Origin: Euglena gracilis
Taxonomy: Eukaryota; Euglenida; Euglenophyceae; Euglenales
NCBI GenBank assembly: GCA_039621445.1
Contig: CP154957.1
Coordinates: 30,099,778 to 30,163,777, forward strand
DNA length: 64,000 nucleotides
Direction: 5' to 3'
Within the stretch, counting starts at the first letter, position 1; every line of letters begins with the position of its first letter. Position numbers and translations under genes: made by a program. Positions 27,650 through 36,453 of this stretch are shown here, in pieces. The notes under the pieces are model-generated. The model was not told where the DNA came from. It saw only the letters and a list, made by a program, of their open reading frames with translations, and ran no database searches.

Positions 27650-29700
27650 CTACTCAGCATCCTGAGGCCGAGCAGGTGCGGGCTGGGCCGGGCCCTCGCC
27701 CTTCCCTTCACCCTGCACTGGCTGGTGAGGAGAGGCGTTCGGCCCTTTCCCTTTGCCTTTCCCTTTCCCCGAATCTGAAAAGCCTTTGCCCTTGCCTCCC
27801 TTGCTCCCCTTCCCAGAGCAAAAGAGTGCATTGTATTCTGGGCATTATCTTTTGAAGTGAGACGGGGCACCACAGTAGTAACAACCTGATTGGCGGTTTG
27901 CGGGTGGGTGTTGCCAATTTTGCTGGGGGGGCCGTACCTCAAGTGGAGCTTTAACTGGCTGCACCTGTGGTGGGCCTGGCTGGGCTGGCTGTTGAACCGG
28001 GTCAACTTTCTTCACCGGTTCACGTTTTGCTGTCACCTTGAGAATCTCCCCCTCCATTTCAGTCTCACCCTGCTCGATGGTGAGAACTTTGGGAGAAAAG
28101 CGTGTGGTTTTGGAATACTGGGGCTTGTGGTCGTTGAAGTTCAGGACCTTATCCTGTCTTTCGCGGATCCACAATTTGTCATCCACCAGCCTGAAAATTT
28201 CATCCAGGGTGGTTTTCCACTCTATTCCTTCGATCTGCAGGGGTCTGGGGTAATTGGCAATCCGCCTCCCATTAAAATTGAGCAACCTTTCCATGGGAGT
28301 CCTGGAGTCAAAAGCCACAATGTACTCTCCCCCTCCCATGGATTTCACTGCCTTGGGGGGAGTGCCAACCAAACTGATAATTGTGTTGCTCAACACCTGA
28401 TCTGACAAATCAGGTGGGGCAAACATCCTGACACGGGGATTTTTCTGTGTTTTAATGCAAGAATCCTCAGTAATCCACTTCGATATAAATTCAGGAACTC
28501 TGTTGAGGAGCAACCGAATTGCTTCCTCGGCAGATGTATCCTTCACGCAAAGCTGGGCTGACATAAACCTTACCCAAAATCATTCCAATCTGCCGGGGTG
28601 GTCTTTCCAGGGGTCTTCAACGAAATGTTATATCAAGCCCTCCTAGCCTCAAAGTTATTTTCAGGTGCATATCTCGCCTTGATCCGCGCAAAAACCGGCG
28701 TGAATCCAGGCTTTGCACCTGAACGTTGCAGAAATTTAATTTCGTGTTTGAGACTGTCACACAAACAGGACTCGAAAATCTGCAGCTTCATTGCCTCCCC
28801 GTATTCCCTACCCAGGGGAATGGCCTGCCAATACATTTCCCAATCTGCCTCAAAATTCTGCCAATCAGGAGACCTATCGTCAAATCGGGGATGTCTAATC
28901 GACTTGGCAATTTCTGACACCACCAGGTCACCCCCCAGGGGTAAAACTGGATGGTGCTGACCCCCTGTTCCACCCCCCGCAGAAACTGGTCGAATGGAAT
29001 AAGTGGGACCTTGATTCCCGCATTGCAAGGAACGAAAAGATCCTGAGAACAATGTGGTTGGACCTTCATCAAGTGGTTCTAAAACAAAACCAATCTCTGG
29101 GGTGGCTCGTGCGGGAACAGGCTGCACAAGGTCAGCCGGTTTCTGCATTGCTATCACTGGTTCCACATTCACAGTCACAGGCACTACCACTGGTGCTGAG
29201 ACTGCGACTGTGGAAGATGACGATTTCTCCTTTAGGTCTCTTTCAACCTGGAGGAGCTTATCGTTTGTTCTTGCTGCTGAAAATTCTGACGACAAAAACT
29301 GGTTGGTCACTTGCCCCAAAGCAGACTGAACCCCTCTCTCAACATTTTGAACTGCCCCCTGCAGATTTTGTGTTTGGGACGAGCATGATTGGGTCCCAGC
29401 GAAAAACCCCGCATAGCACCTTCCAAAACATGGATCCCCTTTTCTGCCGATTGTTGCACCCCAGCAATACTTTGCATCAAACTATGCTGGACCTGTGACT
29501 GCACAGCTTCATTATGCAGGACCCTGCCATGGATTTGTTGTATCAACACATCCTGTCTCTGGGTAAGCACCGTAAATTGCTGACCCAGTGTCAGGATTTG
29601 TTGATTCTGCTTTTCATGGAGCAATCTGCTTTCCTTCATTTGCTCCTGTTGAAAATGCTTCACCTCTTGTTGGATTTCTTGCAGTCCTTTCTCCAAATAT
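27650..29700 (-). pseudogene. gag: Family II copy B gag remnant
   Basis: This is gag from the coiled coil to the zinc knuckle, ending at the conserved UAG 27650-27652. It is broken by at least a TGG to TGA change (after the ARRA stretch near 28633), a stop shared with copy X near 28565, and a damaged last Cys-flanking region near 27846. The knuckle CYYCGAPSHFKR is recognisable at about 27850-27885. The 5' end is missing. Confidence 0.85.
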
Positions 29701-29702
29701 TC

Positions 29703-30468
29703 AGATTTCTGATTTGGTATCTCCCAGTGGCCCCAGAAATCTTGAGTTTACAAACCAGCCCACCGATATTCAGCAAATTGAGTGGAACCCGGTTACAACT
29801 TCAGATTCGACACCAGCATTTTTGCAGATTGCTGGAAACCCTGATTTTTCACCAATGTGTTTTCCTGGGACAGCGATTGTAAATTTACACGGGAATCAGA
29901 CCTTCAGTGGGGTAGCAGCACCCACTGGAGGGCTGGGTTTTGTGGACTCCCGCATGCACTTTCAGCCAAATGAAAATCTTCCTTTACTCCCTGTCCCTCT
30001 GCCCCATTCTCTACATGGTCCCTGTTCAGCGGGTGCAACCATAGGGGAGGTCCAGGGGGTTTTCCAAGGGGATGAGCTAACGGATAAGGATATGCAAGAC
30101 ATGATCCAAGCCCAAGTTCCCTTGGATGTATTTTTAACAGAGGAGGGTGAGAGATATCCACGGGAGGTGGTAAAGGCACGGGTGCAAGAGTGGCAGAAGG
30201 GTTTACACCCAGGGGGGCGGCCTTTGGAAGACCCGATGGAGGGCTCCCCCACCAACCCCCTAATTCGAGGGAGGGCACACCCCCATCTGATGAATCAGTG
30301 ATGGAGGCGAAAAGACCCCACCAAGGTCTGGGGGTGGGTGATACTCAGAAAGATGGGCACACTGACATTTTTCTGAACAATGATTCGAGCCGTCCAGCCC
30401 AGACCCAAATGGATTGTGGGGAGGAGGGCCCGGCTCCCCCATACCCATTTTTGGGAGGAAGAAAATGA
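29703..30468 (+). pseudogene. Family II copy C leader ORF, truncated and frameshifted
   Basis: This corresponds to the middle and end of the 412-residue leader ORF of copy X. One G is missing from the G run near 30272, so the frame changes there; the C-terminal part (30190-30468) ends at the same place as in X, 89 nt inside gag. The first third is missing through the inverted junction. Confidence 0.7.
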
Positions 30469-32926
30469 ACCGTGGGAGTTGTGGGCCCAGGGGCTGTCAA
30501 CTCAGCTTAATCAGATGAATGCCAGAGTTTCGAGTATGGAGGAGCAAGTGGTTCTGCGTGCACAGCCACTCGCTGCCCATATTGAAAAGTCTTTGGATGA
30601 GACGAGGGCACAAGCAGTGGAACACCTGGTTTCGGAGGGCATCAAATTATCAAACGCATTGGAGCAAAAGGCCGAGCAGATTTTGCTTCAATGCAGAAAT
30701 AAGGTCGATCAACATATGCTGGAATTTTCTGCACAGCAGCAGGACCATATTTCCAATTTTGTTCAGCGGGCCGTGGCTGAACTCCAAATCCAAATGACCT
30801 GTGTCAGGTCAGAAAATAATTTGGTGCAACAGTTTGAAAGGAATTATCAAAAGGAGAGGCAGAAAAATGAGAATTTGGAGAGAGGACTGCAAGAAATCCA
30901 ACAAGAGGTGAAGCATTTTCAACAGGAGCAAATGAAGGAAATCAGATTGCTCCATGAAAAGCAGAATCAGCAAATCCTAACGCTGGGTCAGCAATTTGCG
31001 GTGCTTACCCAGAGACAGGATGCGTTGAGACAACAAATTCATGGCAGGGTCCTGCATAATGAAGCTGTGCAGTCACAGGTCCAGCATAGTTTGATGCAAA
31101 GTATTGCTGGGGGGCAACAATCGGCAGAAAAGGGGATCCATGATTTGGAGGGTGCTATGCAGGGTTTTTTGCTGGGACTCCAATCATGCTCATCCCAAAC
31201 ACAAAATCTGCAGGGGACAGTTCAAAATGTTGAGAAAGGAGTTCAGTCTGCATTGGGGCAAGTGGCTAACCAGTTTTTGTTATCAGAATTTTCAGCAGCA
31301 AGAACAAACGATAAGCTCCTCCAGGTTGAAAGAGACCTAAAGGAGAAATCGTCATCTTCCACAGTCGCAGTCCCAGCACCGGTAGTAGTGCCTGTGACTG
31401 TGAATGTGGAACCAGTGATAGCAATGCAGAAACCGGCTGACCTTGTGCAGCCTGTTCCCGCACAATCCACCCCTGGGATTGGTTTTGTTTTGGAACCACT
31501 TGATGAAGGTCCAACCCCACTGTTTTCAGGATCTTTTCCTTCATTGCAAAGCGGGAATCAAGGTCCCACTTATTCCATTCGACCAGTTTCTGCGGGGGGT
31601 GGAACAGGGGGTCAGCACCATCCAGTTTTACCCCTGGGGGGTGACCTGGTGGTGTCAGAAATTGCCAAGTCGATTAGACCTCCCCGATTCGACGATAGGT
31701 CTCCTGATTGGCAGAACTTTGAGGCAGATTGGGAAATGTATTGGCAGGCCATTTCCCTGGGGAGGGAATACGGGGAGGCAATGAAGCTGCAGATTTTCGA
31801 GTCCTGTTTGTGTGACAGTCTCAAACACGAAATTAAATTTCTGCAACGTTCAGGTGCAAAGCCTGGATTCACGCCGGTTTTTGCGCGGATCAAGGCGAGA
31901 TATGCACCTGAAAATAACTTTGAAGCTAGGAGGGCTTGGTATAACATATCGTTGAAGACCCCTGGAAAGACCACCCGGGCAGATTGGAATGATTTCTGGG
32001 TGAGATTTATGTCAGCCCAGCTTTGCGTGAAGGATACATCTGCCGAAGAAGCAATTCGGTTGCTCCTCAAAAGAGTTCCTGAATTTATATCGAAGTGGAT
32101 TACTGAGGATTCTTGCATTAAAACACAGAAAAAGCCCCCGCGTGTCAGGATGTTTGCCCCACCTGATTTGTCAGATCAGGTGTTGAGCAACACAATTATC
32201 AGTTTGGTTGGCACTCCCCCCAAGGCAGTGAAATACATGGAAGGGGGAGAGTACATTGTGGCTTTTGTCTCCAGGACTCCCATGGAAAGGTTGATCAATT
32301 TTAATGGGAGGCGGATTGCCAATTACCCCAGACCCCTGCAGATCGAAGGAATAGAGTGGAAAACCACCCTTGATGAAATTTTCAGGCTGGTGGATGACAA
32401 ATTGTGGATCCGCGAAAGACAGGATAAGGTCCTGAACTTCAACGACCACAAGCCGCAGTCTTCCAAAACCAGACGCTTTTCTCCCAAAGTTCTCACCATC
32501 GAGCAGGGTGAGACTGAAATGGAGGGGGAGATTCTCAAGGTGACAGCAAAACGTGAACCGGTGAAGAAAGTTGACGCGGTTCAACAGCCAGCCCAGCCAG
32601 GCCCACCACAGGTGCAGCCAGTTAAAGCTCCACCTGTGGTGCGGCCCACCCAGCAAAATTGGCAACACCCACCCGCAAACCGCCAATCAGGTTGTTACTA
32701 CTGTGGTGCCCCGTCTCACTTCAAAAGGGAATGCCCAGAATACAATGCACTCTTTTGCTCTGGGAAGGGGAGCAAGGGAGGCAAGGGCAAAGGCTTTTCA
32801 GATTGGGGGAAAGGGAAAGGCAAAGGGAAAGCGCCGAACGCCTCTCCTCACCAGCCAGTGCAGGGTGGAGGGAAGGGCGAGGGCCCGACCCAGCCCGCAC
32901 CTGCTCAGCCTCAGGATGCTAAGTAG
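30380..32926 (+). CDS. gag: Family II copy C gag: coiled coil, gag core, zinc knuckle (intact)
   Basis: This 848-residue frame begins with ATG at 30380, matching the ATG of copy X. Residues about 25-310 form a long Gln/Glu-rich coiled coil; a Pro/Val-rich hinge follows. The gag core starts near residue 433 (IRPPRFDDRSPDW) and runs to about 600. The zinc knuckle CYYCGAPSHFKREC starts at residue 772, followed by a Lys-Gly-rich basic tail (KGSKGGKGKG). It would form the particle and bind element RNA. It ends at TAG 32924-32926, with pol in the same frame. This is the only undamaged family II gag in the window. Confidence 0.92.
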   Translation: MIRAVQPRPKWIVGRRARLPHTHFWEEENEPWELWAQGLSTQLNQMNARVSSMEEQVVLRAQPLAAHIEKSLDETRAQAVEHLVSEGIKLSNALEQKAEQILLQCRNKVDQHMLEFSAQQQDHISNFVQRAVAELQIQMTCVRSENNLVQQFERNYQKERQKNENLERGLQEIQQEVKHFQQEQMKEIRLLHEKQNQQILTLGQQFAVLTQRQDALRQQIHGRVLHNEAVQSQVQHSLMQSIAGGQQSAEKGIHDLEGAMQGFLLGLQSCSSQTQNLQGTVQNVEKGVQSALGQVANQFLLSEFSAARTNDKLLQVERDLKEKSSSSTVAVPAPVVVPVTVNVEPVIAMQKPADLVQPVPAQSTPGIGFVLEPLDEGPTPLFSGSFPSLQSGNQGPTYSIRPVSAGGGTGGQHHPVLPLGGDLVVSEIAKSIRPPRFDDRSPDWQNFEADWEMYWQAISLGREYGEAMKLQIFESCLCDSLKHEIKFLQRSGAKPGFTPVFARIKARYAPENNFEARRAWYNISLKTPGKTTRADWNDFWVRFMSAQLCVKDTSAEEAIRLLLKRVPEFISKWITEDSCIKTQKKPPRVRMFAPPDLSDQVLSNTIISLVGTPPKAVKYMEGGEYIVAFVSRTPMERLINFNGRRIANYPRPLQIEGIEWKTTLDEIFRLVDDKLWIRERQDKVLNFNDHKPQSSKTRRFSPKVLTIEQGETEMEGEILKVTAKREPVKKVDAVQQPAQPGPPQVQPVKAPPVVRPTQQNWQHPPANRQSGCYYCGAPSHFKRECPEYNALFCSGKGSKGGKGKGFSDWGKGKGKGKAPNASPHQPVQGGGKGEGPTQPAPAQPQDAK

Positions 32927-32986
32927 GGGGGCCTGGGGTTTTGCGAGGGATGGGGCAGGACCTCTGGCTGTCAGGACCCCTCCACA
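32924..32986 (+). promoter_or_regulatory. Conserved in-frame UAG and linker between gag and pol, copy C
   Basis: AAG TAG GGG GGC CTG; the frame is open from the UAG into the methyltransferase with no ATG for dozens of codons. The UAG is the same in X and B. Readthrough is inferred from conservation. Confidence 0.6.
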
Positions 32987-34024
32987 GTGAAGTGTGCTAA
33001 CCACCCCAACCCTAAATCGAACCCGAAATCTGCCTTGCACCTCTGCCCGTCGTCACCAACCGTTGAGTCAATTCCTCCAGTGTGTCTGCCTTCCAATTGT
33101 GGGAGTGCTGTGGCAGTGCCCCCATTGACAGGATTCTTGGGGAGCCAGCCCAACCACTCCAGATTTTCCCAGCTTTCTCCTCGCAATTTTAACGGTCAGC
33201 ATGGTAAGGGGAAAGGTTTTGTGGGTGGCCCATCTCACCATCAGGACCCCCCACAGGTGCCAGGAACCACACAGGCGGGTGGTTCCCAGAAACAGTTGAG
33301 CATGCTGGATCTGTTTTCTGGAACCAACAGCGTGGTAAATAAATTCAGGGACCAAGGGTACGAAGTCATTTCCCTGGACATCCAACCCCACGGAAAACCC
33401 ACGATTTGCAGGGATATTTTGGAGTGGGATTACAGGGAACTTTCCAGCAATTATTTCGACGTAATAGCGGCTGGCCCTTCCTGTGAAGACTACTCCAATG
33501 CTAAGGTTCAGAGGCCAAGGGATTTTGAAAAGGCTGATGCCCTGGTTCAACGAACTCTTGAAATTATAGAGTACTTTCAGCCACGGTTTTGGTGGATTGA
33601 GAACCCCAGGTTTGGGTTTCTGCGATCCAGGGATTTTATGCAGGATTTGAATTTCATTGATGTGGATTATTGCCAATTTTCTTGTTGGGGCTACCAGAAG
33701 CCAACAAGAATTTGGTGTTGTCCACGAATTGCGGCCCTCCCTAATGTTTTGTGTGATAAACAGACCTGTGAAAACCTGGTGGTGACCCCCTGGGGCACCA
33801 GGAGACACAGAGAAAGGCTGGGTGGAAAAGAGATGAGTTTTTCACCCAAGCAAAAGGGGAGGATGCCTGGTGCATTGGTGGATTACCTGATGAGTGCACC
33901 CCCGTTACGCAAGGGGCAAATTCATTCGGGGCTGGGTGACAGGACCTCACCCCCAGTGAAATTGCCAACAGAATTTTATTCCACAGCGGTGCTTGAACCG
34001 AGTGTCGAAGTTCAAGCTGAATAA
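32987..34024 (+). CDS. pol: Family II copy C pol part 1: cytosine-5 DNA methyltransferase
   Basis: In frame with gag after UAG. Residues about 105-305 are the methyltransferase: DLFSGTNSVV (motif I, last Gly changed to Val), SLDI, GPSCEDYS (motif IV, Ser before the Cys), IENPRFG and QKPTRIW. A Lys-Gly linker and Pro-rich stretch precede it. The frame ends early because one T was added to the T run near 33977 (copy B lacks it); protease continues in the next frame. Changes at motif I and IV suggest reduced or absent activity in this copy, which is an inference from motif conservation only. Confidence 0.88.
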   Translation: MKCANHPNPKSNPKSALHLCPSSPTVESIPPVCLPSNCGSAVAVPPLTGFLGSQPNHSRFSQLSPRNFNGQHGKGKGFVGGPSHHQDPPQVPGTTQAGGSQKQLSMLDLFSGTNSVVNKFRDQGYEVISLDIQPHGKPTICRDILEWDYRELSSNYFDVIAAGPSCEDYSNAKVQRPRDFEKADALVQRTLEIIEYFQPRFWWIENPRFGFLRSRDFMQDLNFIDVDYCQFSCWGYQKPTRIWCCPRIAALPNVLCDKQTCENLVVTPWGTRRHRERLGGKEMSFSPKQKGRMPGALVDYLMSAPPLRKGQIHSGLGDRTSPPVKLPTEFYSTAVLEPSVEVQAE

Positions 34025-35051
34025 AATCGTGCAAACAGGCGAGGATTTACAATTGCTCATGAGACTGTTTGTACGATTACCAAACGACGAAGGCATGGTT
34101 TTGAATGTCCTCATCGATACCGGGGCCCAGGTGAACCTGATTAAGGCAGGTTTGCTTGCGTCCGGATTTTTGGAATATGCTGATCAGCCAATCAGATTGG
34201 TGACAGCTAACAATCAAGAAATGGATGGGGGGAAAAAGAAGGTCACATTGGGGGTGATTTTTCGACAGAAGTTCAACGGGGAATTTCTGGCGAATTTGGT
34301 CTCGTGTGAGACGGAATTTTATGAAGCATCCATGGAGGTGGATGAAATTCTGTCTTTTCCATGGATGTCCCAGAATCACATTGGCGTTTTCCCCCACCAT
34401 AAAGCCTTGGCCATTGATGAACCGTATTTTGCTCTCCTGTACGGTTGGACAGGAGATAGGAAACAAAAGAGGAAACGGTGTGGGAAGGACCAAAGGAGAC
34501 GTGTGAGGATGATCCGCGAGGAGGAACCACAAAGGTCCGGAATCCCAAAACAAGCTCCCGTTTCACAGGAATTTGACACTGAGTTTGAACAAATCCTGTG
34601 GAAAATGAAGTTGCAAGTGCCACCTGAGGGTCACAATAGTCACAGTGAAAAGCTCACCCGGGCAAAGAGGAGGCGAATTGCCAAGGCGTTGCAGCACCTG
34701 GGCAATTCCAAGGCCATACACAACATCGTAGAGGCACGTGAGGAGGAAAATGTGGATCCCAGAATTCTTGATCTGCGAGAAAACATTCAGAGGGATTATG
34801 ACGGGGTGGTCTTTGAAAAGGAACCGCTCAAGGACCCACCTGTCAGAGGCCCATATGGGAATGCCTCAATACCCCTCAAGGAAGGTGCCGTACCTACCCG
34901 AGCCAAACCTTTCCGCTTGCACGGGGAGAAGTTCGAGGCCCATTGCAAAGTGACAAGGGAATGGCAGGATCGGGGGTACATCGAAAGAATTCCTGAGGGG
35001 GTGGTCAGTGAATGGATGTCCAATACTTTTGTTGTTCCAAAAGGATGGTGA
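33993..35051 (+). CDS. pol: Family II copy C pol part 2: protease and start of reverse transcriptase
   Basis: It follows the frameshift. Aspartic protease LIDTGAQVNLI is at about residues 42-52. A helical/basic linker and the RT fingers (TRAKPFRLHGEKFE, EWMSNTFVVPK) follow. The frame terminates at about 35049 because the AAAAAATGAT of copy B is shortened to AAAAGGAT. It is not functional alone. Confidence 0.85.
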   Translation: MNRVSKFKLNKIVQTGEDLQLLMRLFVRLPNDEGMVLNVLIDTGAQVNLIKAGLLASGFLEYADQPIRLVTANNQEMDGGKKKVTLGVIFRQKFNGEFLANLVSCETEFYEASMEVDEILSFPWMSQNHIGVFPHHKALAIDEPYFALLYGWTGDRKQKRKRCGKDQRRRVRMIREEEPQRSGIPKQAPVSQEFDTEFEQILWKMKLQVPPEGHNSHSEKLTRAKRRRIAKALQHLGNSKAIHNIVEAREEENVDPRILDLRENIQRDYDGVVFEKEPLKDPPVRGPYGNASIPLKEGAVPTRAKPFRLHGEKFEAHCKVTREWQDRGYIERIPEGVVSEWMSNTFVVPKGW

Positions 35052-35319
35052 CTGGCGAGGGGTGGTAGATATGAGAGGTCCGAATTCTCAGACTCGGAGG
35101 ATATCATATCCACTACCTGTGATTGAAGATTTGTTGGTGAAACAGGGTGGAAGACAAATTTTTTCCATCATGGATTTGCGGCAGGCCTTCCACCAGCAAC
35201 CCTTACACCCAGATAGTCGACCCATCACAGCTTGTTACACCCCACTGGGGGTATTCCAGTGGGGATAAATGTAATGGGTCTGACAAACGCCAGTCAACAG
35301 TTCCAACAGATGATGGAGG
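35052..35319 (+). pseudogene. pol: Family II copy C pol part 3: RT palm fragment
   Basis: This continues RT (GVVDMRGPNSQTRR, IMDLRQAFHQQ). It is interrupted by a stop at about 35266 (a TAA made by an indel, where B reads FQWRVNVMGL) and shifts frame again near 35325 by extra bases before the FIDD region. Confidence 0.8.
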
Positions 35320-36387
35320 ATGTTTCTATCATCGGTGAGGGATGTAGCTGACCCCTTCATCGATGATATCTTGGTTGGAACTCGGGTGGAGGAGGGGGAG
35401 GATCTCCTAGCAGCCCACGACAGGGACCTGAGACGGGTGCTAGAAGTCCTCAAGGATGCCAAATTGATCTGTGATATCCGAAAGTGTAAGTTTTTTGTCA
35501 AGGGGGTTGCATTTTGCGGCCATGTTCTGGAGAACGGGACCCGTAGACCAGAACCTGGCAAGCTCAGGCCCATTGAGAAATGGCAAAGGCCACAGACGAT
35601 CACGGCCCTTAGAGCATTTTTGGGTTTTACGAACTACTACAGTTCGTATGTCAAGGAGTATGCACGGGTTGTGTCGCGACTCCAACACAAGTTGAAAATT
35701 CCACGCAGCGAGGGGAAAAAGGGATCCAAAAAACGAATCACGTGGGATAAGGAAGATGAGGAGGCATTTCAGGAAATCAAATCAAGGCTTTGTGAGGAGC
35801 TCATCTTGCAAAGGGTGAACCCCGACAAGCCTTTCGTCTTGAGAGCTGACGCAAGCCAATATGCAATAGGGGCTACGTTGGAGCAACTCATAGACGAGGA
35901 TCGGGCACCAACAGTGGAGGATGTCTTGGCGAAAAAGACATCCCCTGTGGCGTTCATGAGCAGGAAGCTCACGGACAGCCAACGGAATTGGGTGCCGAGG
36001 GAGCAAGAAACATATGCCATAATAGCAGCTCTTCAAAAATGGGAGTCATGGATAGGCCTCCAACCCGTGTTGGTGTTGACGGATCACCGGAGCCTGGAAT
36101 TCTGGGCGAAGGAGGTCCTGGATACCCCAAGCGGACCCCTAGGCCGAAAGGCGCGATGGCACCAACTCCTGTCAAAATATGATTTGACAGTGGGTTACGT
36201 GCCTGGAAAGGACAACACAATAGCTGATATCCTTTCCAGGTGGGCCTATCCTGCAAGTGAAGCCGTGAAGGATGTGAGTCGCCACGGCACGGCGCAGGAC
36301 AAGGAAGACGTCATGGTTCTGATTTGTGAGGAGAAAAGGGAGGAGGCAAATGGCATGTGGGTTAGGCTGCGAGGACCACCCACATAG
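35320..36387 (+). CDS. pol: Family II copy C pol part 4: RT C-terminus and RNase H
   Basis: It starts just before the FIDD catalytic box (about 35355-35366), followed by RT thumb/connection (GFTNYYSSYVKEYA) and RNase H (LRADASQYAIGATLEQ; YAIIAALQKWE; LTDHRSLEFW). It ends at a TAG near 36385 where copy B reads CAG, so this is a single nonsense change; the frame stays open beyond it apart from a second stop near 36397. Confidence 0.87.
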   Translation: MFLSSVRDVADPFIDDILVGTRVEEGEDLLAAHDRDLRRVLEVLKDAKLICDIRKCKFFVKGVAFCGHVLENGTRRPEPGKLRPIEKWQRPQTITALRAFLGFTNYYSSYVKEYARVVSRLQHKLKIPRSEGKKGSKKRITWDKEDEEAFQEIKSRLCEELILQRVNPDKPFVLRADASQYAIGATLEQLIDEDRAPTVEDVLAKKTSPVAFMSRKLTDSQRNWVPREQETYAIIAALQKWESWIGLQPVLVLTDHRSLEFWAKEVLDTPSGPLGRKARWHQLLSKYDLTVGYVPGKDNTIADILSRWAYPASEAVKDVSRHGTAQDKEDVMVLICEEKREEANGMWVRLRGPPT

Positions 36388-36453
36388 CAAAATGCCTGAA
36401 TTCGGGGTATTACCACTCGGAGTGGTAAGGAGACGGGGACCCAGGACATAGGA

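Larger units (their letters stand above)
23776..29700 (-). mobile_element. Family II copy B: gag remnant through RNase H, integrase lost
   Basis: This minus-strand copy is truncated at both ends. Its 5' end is broken inside the gag coiled coil at the inverted junction with copy C (29701-29711). Its 3' end is lost before the integrase zinc finger and fused to copy X at about 23775. It keeps the longest uninterrupted pol reading frame of the family. Confidence 0.88.
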
